Source: Turnera subulata (taxonomy: Eukaryota > Streptophyta > Magnoliopsida > Malpighiales > Passifloraceae). Taken from it: 64,000 nt of DNA. The position numbers and the translations under genes were made by a program. Each line of letters begins with the position of its first letter. The first letter of the stretch is position 1. Positions 54,587 through 64,000 of the stretch are shown here, piece by piece. Below the pieces are notes generated by a model, which did no database searches, was not told the origin of the DNA, and worked only from the letters and a program-made list of their open reading frames with translations. The stretch spans positions 74,939 through 138,938 of the forward strand of contig JAKUCV010004804.1 of assembly GCA_028386065.3 (NCBI GenBank). The letters run 5' to 3'.

Positions 54587-56389
54587 GTAATAAAAGGATT
54601 AAATAAGTCTGATATATATATTTATGGTTAATGTTTTGAAAATTAAATCATGGAAGTATTTAGGAAAACAAATATATGATTATTATGGAATTTTGGAAAT
54701 ATAAGATGTGGAAAATAATTGATATTTATGCATACGGGAATAATTTGGGAATATATAAATGTATATTTATAATTCGTATTTATTTTCAGAAAATAAGTTT
54801 ATATGATCATACTTTCTGGAAATGGGTTTTCTAAAGATAATAATACTTGGAAATTATATTTTGGGTAGTATAATATTTTTTATGGAAATATCATGGGAAA
54901 TGCATACATATGTTATAATTTCCAGAAAAATTACGGTAATTATTATTTTGGAAAAAGTATATTATTTTATGAAAATATTTTGGAAAGAGTTTTAATTAAA
55001 GTATGGTACCGAAATTATATTCGGATATACATACGGTATAATATTTTCGGTAAAAGATGATAATAAAGGATATGAACCGGGATGGGGTATTTCGCAGTTT
55101 TGGCATCATAGCATACCTATTATGTGCATTTATGTGAGCATGTTGTTTTGTTGTATAGGTTACGATAACGAGCAGTTCCTGTGGAACCGGCTTTGGACCG
55201 ATTGATGTTTCCAGAGTTGAGTAATCGGCTAAGGTGAGGTTAAGTAAATATTTATATACTGCCCGTGATATCAAGTTGTTGTTTGTTGCTATGTGTGATA
55301 ATTGCTGTTATGAAGCTTTGCGGTTGTGAATGGTTGTTATGAAATGAAATTAGTTGATATTTGTTGTCGTTGATGTTAGTGAATTGTTGCTACTGTTGTT
55401 GTTATTAATGATGTTAGAATTGATGGTATAAGTAAGGCTATTATTGTTGTTGTTGAATGTGAGAAATTGTGTGAGTAAGAGTACCGGGGGTACTGGTATG
55501 GGAAAGACAATTGAGATAAGAATTTAATATCCAGACGAGCGGAGAGGCTGTGAGCCTGCTCGGGGTAATGGACATGGGTCGGTTAATAGTATAGTGGTAA
55601 CAAGCTGAGGAAAAAGAAATAATAAAATTGGAATCACTTAGACAATTAGCAAATCACAGTTAAATGTTGGTACAACCAGATGGTAGTCTTTATTTTATGG
55701 TGCTGGAGGAGAGTGTGCTTGGGGTCTGCTTCCTATCTGTACCAATTATTATTTTAGGCGCTGGGGGACAGTGTGCTTGGGGTCTGCTCCCTGTCTGTGC
55801 CAGTTATACGTGGAGGTACCAGGGCGGGGTCTATGGGCTAGCTAGCTTGACTACCAGGCGACGACCATCATTTAACTTGTGATAGGGGCCCTGATAATAA
55901 AATTGGAATAGCGTGTCTAGAATCACAAGTGTGTATTTAAGGTTCGTGAGAACCTTAGTTAATTGTTGGTGATGTGACTTGGGAAATTACGGTTGTTGTA
56001 TATGTATATTTGCTTATGGGTTTTACCCGGTGGGCACTTCGGACTCACCCCTCACCTGTGGGCTTTCATCCCGTAGGTTGAGTTATTTGTGGTACAGGTT
56101 TGGTGCATTCCAGACAGGCTGCGGCGTTATCCCTTGGACAGGACTTGGATCCATAGTTTGCATCATGTGTCGCATACAGTGTCTTGTTAGTTATTAAGTC
56201 TTCCGCTGTGCATTACTTTTGCTATTGTTGGGCCATTGGGCCAGTTATGTTGTTAATGATGTTTTAATTTTGGGCTGTTGAGCCCGAGTTTCTGTTGTAT
56301 ACACTGTATGCTGGGCTTTGTTTGGTTGGGTCGTTACAGTTCCGGCACGTGTTTACTGTGTATGGTAAATACGGGTCGGGGCGTTTCAT
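53847..56389 (+). repeat. 5' LTR of element E, truncated
   Basis: It matches 59246-61823 of the 3' LTR with few differences and ends GGGTCGGGGCGTTTCA. It carries the hairpin module at 56029-56077, an AAT tract (54557-54594), and a 63-bp-type tandem repeat (TGTGCTTGGGGTCTGCT twice near 55708 and 55770). Confidence 0.85.
56029..56077 (+). other. two-hairpin module, 5' LTR of E
   Basis: Hairpin 1 at 56029-56049 (GGTGGG with CTCACC, allowing G-U pairing); hairpin 2 at 56055-56077 (CCTGTGGG with CCCGTAGG). Confidence 0.65.
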
Positions 56390-56658
56390 TTTGGTAGCGG
56401 AGTGGGCGTTAGGTCTTGTTGGGCAGTCCTTGTGTGTTTGTTGCTCTTGTTTGCATAGTTCGCTCCATTCGTTAATTATTTTATATCATTTTAGTTAATG
56501 CATTATGGATCGAGTCAAGGGACGCCAACTGTCGCTGAACATTCACATAAGAGGTAATGATGCCATAAATAAGCGGAAATATAAATATTATTAATAATAC
56601 TATTATTTTCATTACAAACATTAATATTACATTGATATTTTAAAAAAGAAAAATACAT

Positions 56659-57341
56659 TCATCTCCTTGGAACGACGTTGACCCTGAAGCTGTTAGGGTC
56701 AATGTTGATGTTGACCGTGATGTTGTCGCTCCACGAGAACCACATGCCGCCTGCGTTGTTCTGGCCAGGAAGCTCGAACCGGTTTGCTTGAGGGAACCGG
56801 AGTGGGATGAGACCGTGATCGTCTTCAGGCTTCCACTGGGTCTCCGTGAGTAGAACCATGTTGGGCTTGTACTGGTTCTTCAGGTCCCTCAGGGTACGCG
56901 AGAACTCTTGGAACGCCTAGCGACTCCTATGCAGTTCCACACCAGTAGTCGGGCCTTTGGCCAAGTTGCGGGTAATCGAGTCATTCTGGGGATGCTTTGG
57001 GCAGTCATCGAGAGCTGGTAGTAGGTACCTTGCTCCAGAAAATGGCAAGTGGACTCTAGGTTGAACTCTTGAAGTCTTTCAGAGATGAAAAACATGACGG
57101 AGTTTGCCGAGCCGTAGTAGGAGGTCCTCAGAGTGCCTTGGTCCTCCAGGAAGAACGTCTCTTCCATGGGAGTGACGAAGAATCTGGACGAGTAGAGTTC
57201 CTCGACGAAGACCAGATGGGGCATTCTGCCGAGCTCATTCGAAAGTTCCTCTGGATGCTCGTTGATCATGCTGTAGGCCAGCCGGTTTCTTCTGCCTAGG
57301 TTGGCACCTTCGACGAAAAAGACGGATGATGGAGCAGGCAT
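56659..57341 (-). pseudogene. antisense ORF 2 of element E, frameshifted
   Basis: This is the counterpart of 51164-51847. It starts MPAPSSVFFVEGANLGRRNR and ends VNVVPRR. The span is 683 nt, one less than the 684 nt of the other copies. A one-base deletion near 56912, just after the VWNCIGVARR text, breaks the frame. Reading resumes correctly as NMVLLTETQ-type sequence. Otherwise it is very similar to the B copy, including AGGMWFSW. The TATA box at 57458-57465 is intact. The break looks recent. Confidence 0.8.
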
Positions 57342-57457
57342 TCTGTCTGGGCGAGCTATTGGTTTTCTCTAAATGTGTTTTGTGTTTAGTTTTTCTAAAC
57401 GTGTTTCACAAAACTTGCTTTGAAATGCTTTTGATGATTTACATCTCACCACACCGT

Positions 57458-57465
57458 CTTTTATA
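57458..57465 (-). promoter_or_regulatory. TATA box of antisense ORF 2 in E
   Basis: TATAAAAG then ACGG on the minus strand, about 117 bp before the start codon at 57341, the same arrangement as in element B. Confidence 0.7.
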
Positions 57466-58206
57466 CTCTTATGGGGAGCGTGATTACCGTTTTCGATCTT
57501 CAAGATTTTGCTTTTTGAAAATTTTGCCGTTGCCTCATTTATTACTTCATCACTTTATATGTTTTTTGGGCCACAAACACAAGTGTTTTTCAGCTCTTTT
57601 CCTTCTCACGATTTTCTATCGCCTTGGCTACTTTGCTTTATTCTCTTTATGACTTTTTCCTGCATTTTTAGCACATGCATCCGTGACCGTTGTGGCTAGA
57701 TTGATGGGACCATACCTCGAGTAGAGCACATGTGCGACAAGCTTACACCTGTTCAGACATCATGGAGGGATACGAGACTTGACAGACGTTTATGGTTCAT
57801 GCGGAATTTGTGGACAAGTGGATATCGTTTCTTTCGAGGGACACAAGACGTGCTCGTGATCATCACCTTGCCAGTTAATGGAAGTCTTTTTCACGAGGGA
57901 AACCGACGTCACCGTTAGTTGCGCGTATCACATTTCTCGGGATCGAGGATGTTTACGATCGATCCAGAGCGCCGAACATGAAAACATGTTTTGTTTTAAT
58001 TTCTTTATGTTTTGATTTTGTTAAACGAATTTTGTTTTTAATTTCTTTATGTTTGATTTTATATTCTTATTGTTGATTTTTTATTTGCTTTGAGGTGCTT
58101 TGATTTTCTGTTAAACATAAGATTTCGTGACATGAGAGATTTTGATTTAAAAAGAAAACTTATTTTATTTATTCATAACGGTTTTACAATACAGAGAAGA
58201 GGTACT

Positions 58207-58571
58207 CTACTGGGTTACATGCTTCTCTAGGTCTTTTACAAGTTTTTGGACATTTTTGACGTGAGGAAAGAGCTCCGCGCACGCCAGTTCTATCTTCAGT
58301 GAGACGTTCAGCTGCGATAGAGTCTGCTGCGGAGTGCTGCTTTTAGCAGTTGCCTTGCCCTTCTTATCCTCAGCCTTCTTGTTGGCACGCTTCTTCCGCC
58401 GTCTGCTGGAGACGACCATGTGCTCCTTCAGACCGACGATGTTCGTCTTGAACCGTTTTTTGGGAGGTTCTTCATCAGAGTTTGTCGGGAAGGCAGTGCC
58501 ACCGATATAACTGTTGTTTTCGGAGTCCGAGGTAGTACGAGATCGGATTGGAGAGTCTACGGCTATGTGTG
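58207..58571 (-). pseudogene. antisense ORF 1 of element E, start codon lost
   Basis: Reading on the minus strand gives DSPIRSRTTSDSENNSYIGG, PPKKRFK, RKKRANKKAEDKKGKA and ELFPHVKNVQKLVKDLEKHV, the same block order as 49812-50210. The ATG of the B copy is changed to GTA here (the GCCATGGAC context reads GCCGTAGAC), and about ten residues are missing before ELACAELF. The first remaining ATG is at 58419. Translation from the original start is therefore impossible. Confidence 0.7.
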
Positions 58572-58729
58572 AGTTTGCCAGTCATGAGGTTTGGTTCTTA
58601 TAGAGGATGAGATGACGCTTAAGGGTATAAGCGGTATCTCGTGTTGAGTTTGGACACCTGGCAGAGTGTGCCAGAAGCTTATTATGGTAGGACCCACAGA
58701 TAAGACGACGGAATTTTGGGGACAAAATT

Positions 58730-58747
58730 TTTTTAAAGGGGGTAGAA
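58730..58747 (+). other. polypurine tract of element E
   Basis: AAAGGGGGTAGAA abuts the 3' LTR start TGTAACAGCCC at 58748. GGGGACAAAATTTTTTT upstream is the degenerate form of the Tekay-type GGGACGAAATTT block. Confidence 0.75.
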
Positions 58748-59936
58748 TGTAACAGCCCAGGTAAAAATTTGGATTTTTATCGGGACTGTAAAAGTCGTTT
58801 TACCGTGATTTACAGAAAAATTTATCTTGGGTAATTAATTCAAGGTAAATCGGGCGTCGTTTTTCGAAACCGAGGCTTTTCCCGCGCTCGAGATTTTCCC
58901 GTGGATTTTTCGGACCTAAATTGGTATTTTTCGGATCCCAGAATTCTCGGAAAAATCACACCGGAAAATAACAAAGGGGGTATTACAGTTATTTTCTGGT
59001 CCGGTCGGGACACGACTGCGTGATTGAGTCACGCAGCCGCCCCTTCCCTGTTACACCTGTGAGCCGTTTGGGTGCCCCGTGACTCTGCCTATCTCTTTCT
59101 TTTTTCCTGCCTCATCTGCACAATCACCATCACATTCATTCTTTCCTCTGCAAAAATCGTTCTTTCGTCCCTGCACAACCCAGCCAACATATTCATGAAA
59201 CACACAAACGCACCAACACCACCGAGCCACAACCACCTCGAACCGCCACCAAGACCACCAGAAGCTCGACACCACCACCTCTTCTCCTTCCCTCACTGCC
59301 AGGAAGAAACCCGCAGCCACCTCCATCGCGCCGTCGCCTTACTTGCGTCTCCTCCCTCGCGACAAGCCACCTGCAGATCCATCTCTTTTCTCCTTCTCTC
59401 TCGCGTCGCCGCCGCCGGGAGGAAGCTCCCAACAACCCGACGACGAGCCAGCTGTTACCTGCAGTCGCGTCTCCTGCCGTCCACCTGCACGCCTCGTCAC
59501 CAGCCGCCCCTGCTCGTGCTCGTCGCCACCATACCGCACCTGTCACCCATCGACGACGACGAACATCGAGCCAAGACGAGCAGTGGGACATGTCTCCTCG
59601 TCGCTTCCTTTACTCGACTTCACTGCAACCGCAGCCAGCGCCGCCTTCTTCCTCCCCGCGTCGTACCACCGCTCGCCCTCGCTTCATCATGCCGCCGTCC
59701 AAGTCGCCGTCAACGGTTGCTGTCCAGTTCGATTTCGCCGGGTTAAGGGTGAGTACCCGAATGTGCAACCGGGTCTTGGATACAGGTCAGCTGGAGTCTG
59801 GGCTGGAGCGGGTCTGGGCCTAGCGTGGGCTTGCAGCTCATGCTTGGTCTGGGCTCTGCGTCCGGGCCTGGCTGACCTGTTGGGTTGGATTCCTTGAGTT
59901 GGGCTGTTATTTGGGCCCAGTCTGGAAATAAAAAAA

Positions 59937-59938
<2 letters not shown>

Positions 59939-60019
<81 letters not shown>

Positions 60020-60024
60020 GTAAT
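59939..60024. repeat. (AAT)n microsatellite in the 3' LTR of E
   Basis: About 28 units, against roughly 12 in the other LTR (54557-54594). The two copies started identical at insertion, so the difference records microsatellite change since then. Confidence 0.9.
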
Positions 60025-61463
60025 AAAAGGATTAAAAAAATCTGATATATATATTTATGGTTAATGTTTTGAAAATTAAATCATGGAAGTATTTAGGAAA
60101 ACAAATATATGATTATTATGGAATTTTGGAAATATAAGATATGGAAAATAATTGATATTTATGCATACGAGAATAATTTGGGAAAATATATAAATGTATA
60201 TTTATAATTCGTATTTATTTTCAGAAAATAAGTTTATATGATCATACTTTCTGGAAATGGGTTTTCTAAAGATAATAATACTTGGAAATTATATTTTAGA
60301 AAGTACAATAATTTTTATGGAAATATCATGGGAAATACATACATATGTTATTATTTCCAGAAAAATTATGGTAATTATTATTTTGGAAAAAGTATATTAT
60401 TTTATGAAAATATTTTGGAAAGAGTTTTAATTAAAGTATGGTACCGATATTATATTCGGATATACATACGGTATAATATTTTCGGTAAAAGATGATAATA
60501 AAGGATATAAACCGGGATGGGGTATTTCGCAGTTTTGGCATCATAGCATACCTATTATGTGCATTTATATGAGCTTGTTGTTTTGTTGTATAGGTTATGA
60601 TAACGAGCAGTTCCTGTGGAACCAGCTTTAGACCGATTGATGTTTCCAGAGTTGAGTAATCGGCTAAGGTGAGGTTAAGTAAATATTTATATACTACCCG
60701 TGATATCAAGTTGTTGTTTGTTGCTATGTGTGATAGTTGCTGTTATGAAGCTTTGCGGCTGTGAATGGTTGTTGTGAAATGAAATTAGTTGATATTTGGT
60801 GTCGTTGATGTTAGTGAATTGTGGCTACTGTTGTTGTTATTAATGATGTTAGAACTGATGGTATAAGTAAGGCTATTATTGTTGTTGTTGAATGTGAGAA
60901 ATTGTGTGAGTAAGAGTACCGGGGGTACTAGTATGGGAAAGACAGTTGAGATAAGAATTTAATATCCAGACGAGCGGAGAGACTGTGAGCCTGCTCGGGA
61001 TAATGGACATGGGTCGGTTAATAGTATAGTGGTAACAAGCTGAGGAAAAAGAAATAATAAAATTGGAATCACTTAGACATTTAGCAAATCACAGTTAAAT
61101 GTTGGTACAACCAGATGGTAGTCTTTATTTTATGGTGCTGGGGGAGAGTGTGCTTGGGGTCTGCTCCCTATCTGTACCAATTATTATTTTAGGCGCTGGG
61201 GGAGAGTGTGCTTGGGGTCTGCTCCCTGTCTGTGCCAGTTATACGTGGAGGTACCAGGGCGGGGTCCACGGGCTAGCTAGCTTGACTACTAGGCGACGAC
61301 CATCATTTAACTTGTGATAGGGGCCTTGATAATAAAATTGGAATAGCGTGTCTAGAATCACAAGTGTGTATTTAAGGTTCGTGAGAACCTTAGTTAATTG
61401 TTGGTGATGTGACTTGGGAAATTACGGTTGTTGTATATGTATATTTGCTTATGGGTTTTACCC

Positions 61464-61512
61464 GGTGGGCACTTCGGACTCACCCCTCACCTGCGGGCTT
61501 TCATCCCGCAGG
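61464..61512 (+). other. two-hairpin module, 3' LTR of E
   Basis: Hairpin 1 at 61464-61484; hairpin 2 at 61490-61512 with a perfect CCTGCGGG/CCCGCAGG stem, where LTRs F, B and C have CCCGTAGG on the 3' side (a G-U pair). Confidence 0.7.
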
Positions 61513-62860
61513 TTGAGTTATTTGTGGTACAGGTTTGGTGCATTCCAGACAGGCTGCGGCGTTATCCCTTGGACAGGACTTGGATCCATAGTTTGCATCA
61601 TATGTCGCATACAGTGTCTTGTGAGTTATTAAGTCTTCCGCTGTGCATTATTTTTGCTATTGTTGGGCCATTGGGCCGGTTATGTTGTTAATGATGTTTT
61701 AATTTTGGGCTGTTGAGCCCGAGTTTCTATTGTATACACTGTATGTTGGGCTTTGTTTGGTTGGGTCGTTACAGTTCCGGCACGTGTTTACTGTGTATGG
61801 TAAATACGGGTCGGGGCGTTTCACCCAGGCAAGGCAGCCCAGGTTGCAAGCAACCGGGTCAACCCAAGTGAAATCGGGCCAAAACCGTCACAAATGGGTC
61901 GACCCGCGTGTTGTCTACAACCCGCTTTGCTCACCTTGCTGTGAGGTGGCGTCGCAGGCGGGGGCGGCGCGAGCAGATCGGGAAGGAGAGGAGGAAGGGT
62001 GGCGGTCGGTTGTTGGTGGTGGTGTGTGAGGTGCTGTTGTCGGCGAGGGAGGAAGGGAGAAGGAACGAGGGAGGCCGGCTCGGGTCACACATCGTCCGGC
62101 GGCGCGGCGCGAAGGAGGTGAAGGCGGTTCGTCGCGGCGACCGCAGAGATGGAGGATCTGCAGGTGAGGCATGGACGGTGGTGGCGCCTGTGGTGAAGGA
62201 GAAGAAGAGGTAGAGGGTTGTCGTAGTGGTTGGTGGTGGTTGTGACGCAGGTGGTGGCGCAGCAACTTGGGTGGGTCACGGTGGATGGTAGTGTCGTCCG
62301 GCGGCGTGAAGTGTGTTGCTTTTTTTTTTTCTGGTTTGTGAGTGAATGGCAGTGGTGTTTTGCAGGCAGGCAGGAATGGCGAAGACCGACTATGTGTGTG
62401 CCTGCAGAAGGGGAGATGGTTGTGTGGGTGTGCATTGGAACTGATGAAGACTCGGGGAAAAAAAATGAAAAAGTTTCACAAATTACACAGAAAAGTCACG
62501 GATAGCATAGGGAGGAGGCGGCTGCGTGACCCAATCATGCAGGTAAGTCGTGTCCAGACCGGACCAGAAAATAACTGATACCCCCTTAGTTATTTTCCGG
62601 TGTGATTTTCTGAGGATTCCGGGACCCGAAAAATACCAACTTAAGTCCGAAAAATCCACAGAAAAATCCCGATCGCGAGAAAAATCTCGGTTACGAGAAA
62701 CGATGCTCGATTTACCTTGAATTAATTACCCAAGATTAATTCCTTCGATAAATCACTGTAAAAAGACTTTCACAATCCCGGTAAAAATACCAAATTTTTA
62801 CCCGGGCTGTTACAATTAATAATTTCAACCCAATAAAACATCTCATCTCCGAAGATAACA

Positions 62861-63069
62861 AAATAAGTATAATTTTTTGGTGCACAGCCGAACAAACAAC
62901 TAAAGACAAAGCTTTTAAAAAATTTCAAAATATTGCAGAAAAAAGTGAACAATTAAATTGATCAAATCAAAGTAAACATAATTGATCAAATTAAACAAAT
63001 TGGACAAGTAAACTAATCAAGTAAAATTAAACAAGTAAATGGGAAAAACAAACAAATAAGTAGTCGAAC
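62861..63069. other. loop of the foldback element
   Basis: AT-rich DNA between the third piece of the left arm and the intact right arm. No gene is seen. Confidence 0.5.
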
Positions 63070-63723
63070 TAACCTTGAACATTCACCATTGATGTTTGGA
63101 GATGACATGCGTTATTGGGTTGAAATTATTAATACTTAATGTCGGCCCCACTGAATTTTTTTCTAATTATTTTTTATTTTAAATTATTATTTACTATAGT
63201 CTTTTTTTCAAATCATTATTATTATTTTTATAAAATTTTTAATTTATGATTTTTTATATATTTTAATTACTTTTCACTATTGTGACATGTGTTTCATTGA
63301 AAAAACTTCTTGAGGGCTATTTTTGTTCACTCGTTGAAAGGTTTAGGACTCGAATATCGATTTTGAAAGGTTTAGGACTTAATTAATTTTTGTTTAAAAG
63401 TTTAGGACTCAAAATGCCCTTATTCCCTGGCGTCGTCATTTGCCTATGTGGATTCTGATGTGGCAAGACTTAACGGCCATGTCAGCCTCTTTTGATGAAA
63501 AACGTGTTTAGGACTAGTTTTGTTCACTTTTTGAAAGGTTTAGGACTGCAATATCGATTTTGAAAGATTTATGACTTAATTAACTTTTAGTTAAAGGTTT
63601 AGGACTCAAAATGTCCTTATCCCCAATATTGTAAAAATTATCCACCAAACTATGTTTCAATCGTTCATGTATATAAATAAAAAATATATATATATGATAA
63701 AAAAAATAGTTAGTGGGGCCATG

Positions 63724-64000
63724 TGTCACGACCCCGAAATCCTAGTGTGCGTAGGAGTTCGAATTGGGTTGGGACACTACTTTGGCTGTATGGTAGGAAT
63801 CCTAGTATGGCTAGGAGTAGCTAACCTAGTTGTACAAGGATTGGAATTGGGCTTAGCTAACCCAAGTCCATGGGTTTGTGTGGGGGTTAAGTAAACCGAG
63901 TTTGAGTAGGACTAGGATTACTTAACACTGTCAAACTAGGAGAGAGCCTTGCGGTACCTATATAAATAGGATGCGTGAGGGGGAGTCTCTGGGCGTGTGG
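63724..64000 (+). repeat. probable start of another LTR, cut by the window end
   Basis: TGTCACGACCCCGAAATCC is a common gypsy LTR start. The following sequence repeats CTAGTGTGCGTAGGAGT-like and CTAGTATGGCTAGGAGT-like units. A good TATA box, CTATATAAATAGG, lies at about 63959-63971. The partner LTR is outside the window, so this remains a suggestion. Confidence 0.45.

Larger units (their letters stand above)
53847..61823 (+). mobile_element. gypsy-type LTR element E, inverted inside LTR of B, 5' end lost
   Basis: It belongs to the same broad family as B but in plus orientation. The order is truncated 5' LTR (53847-56389), primer site TGGTAGCGGAG (56393-56403), internal region (56390-58747), purine tract AAAGGGGGTAGAA, and 3' LTR (58748-61823). 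The first ~500 bp of the 5' LTR and some of the target LTR are gone, so no target duplication remains. At the left break, CTCCTTCTCTCTCGCGTCGC also occurs inside the LTR near 59390, suggesting a repeat-mediated deletion. It has no gag or pol, only the two antisense ORFs, both damaged. Confidence 0.85.
58748..61823 (+). repeat. 3' LTR of element E, 3,076 bp
   Basis: The complete LTR runs from TGTAACAGCCCAGG to GGGGCGTTTCA. It has a GC-rich segment near 59200-59750 ending in a splice-donor-like GTGAGT at 59749, a long AAT tract, the hairpin module (61464-61512) and the GGGGTCTGCTCCCT tandem repeat near 61155-61225. Confidence 0.88.
46727..62814 (-). mobile_element. non-autonomous gypsy-type LTR element B with antisense ORFs
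   Basis: The target duplication ATTAA flanks it (46722-46726, 62815-62819). The ends TGAAACGCCCCG and CCCGGGCTGTTACA match the family. Read on the minus strand: 5' LTR at 52111-62814 (split by element E), primer site 52096-52107, internal region 49627-52110, 3' LTR 46727-49626. The internal region is about 2.5 kb and has no gag or pol. Its only coding sequences are two ORFs on the plus strand, antisense to the element. It must rely on another element for movement. Confidence 0.88.
52111..62814 (-). repeat. 5' LTR of element B, split by element E
   Basis: Pieces 52111-53846 and 61824-62814 align with 46727-48530 and about 48665-49626. About 125-135 bp of the LTR are missing at the break. Small deletions relative to the other LTR lie near 52425 and 52635. 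Confidence 0.85.
31466..63624. mobile_element. foldback/TIR element of about 1.29 kb, split by two nested insertions
   Basis: The termini GGGGATAAGG and CCTTATCCCC are flanked on both sides by AATATTGT (31458-31465 and 63625-63632). A 9-bp reading, CAATATTGT, is also possible, so hAT (8 bp) and Mutator (9 bp) cannot be separated. The left arm is in three pieces: 31466-31804, 46578-46726 and 62815 to about 62860. The right arm is intact, about 63070-63624. The arms contain several AGTCCTAAACCTTT-type units. Subtracting the two LTR elements and their duplications leaves 1,288 bp. No coding capacity is seen. Confidence 0.85.

Noticed and set aside
1..64000. tRNA or rRNA genes
   Set aside because: I saw no A-box/B-box pair in a foldable setting and no rRNA-like stretch. 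A dedicated scan was not possible here.

Overview
The window is nuclear DNA of a flowering plant, most likely a eudicot. The evidence is one intron-containing plant laccase gene, AT-rich intergenic DNA, Ty1/copia and Ty3/gypsy-type LTR retrotransposons, Mutator-like and foldback DNA elements, a MITE and AAT/TA/CT microsatellites. The species cannot be named from what I see. Apart from the laccase, almost everything recognisable is transposon-derived.

Layout. 1-2510: 3' part of a decayed Ty1/copia element. 2909-5421: a terminal-inverted-repeat (TIR) element holding a 449-bp foldback MITE and a scrap of a gypsy LTR. 5642-7001: a Mutator-like element with a perfect 9-bp target duplication. 7011-9833: mostly unassigned, with one possible gene fragment and a 64-bp tandem duplication. 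9887-13476: a complete six-exon laccase (557 aa by conceptual splicing). 15197-29830: a solo gypsy-type LTR split by a young, nearly complete Sirevirus-like copia element (16495-28226; LTRs 1,456 bp each; target duplication ATAAT). 30004-31173: another TIR element. 31466-63624: a foldback element of about 1.29 kb net length, blown up to 32 kb by two nested gypsy-type insertions. Insertion A (31805-46577) carries solo LTRs D and C inside its own LTRs. Insertion B (46727-62814) carries an oppositely oriented relative, E, inside one LTR. Target duplications support this order for A, B, C and D. From 63724 a further LTR-like sequence runs off the window.

How the parts work together. The Sirevirus-like element has gag, protease-integrase-RT-RNase H, a sense 3' ORF of the putative plant transposon protein type with an in-frame amber codon, and an antisense ORF. 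The same 684-nt antisense ORF occurs in the non-autonomous gypsy-type elements B and E, which have no gag or pol. In B it stands beside a second small antisense ORF, and each has its own TATA box. The antisense protein has an unknown N-terminal module fused to what looks like the first half of a LINE-type endonuclease/exonuclease/phosphatase domain. This cassette, shared between two retrotransposon superfamilies, is the best candidate for an undescribed system here. Two further regular patterns stand out: pairs of the palindrome ACATCGATGT spaced exactly 21 bp apart in the Sirevirus LTR and in front of its 3' ORF, and a conserved, covarying two-hairpin module in all gypsy-type LTRs. All coordinates, alignments and difference counts were made by eye.
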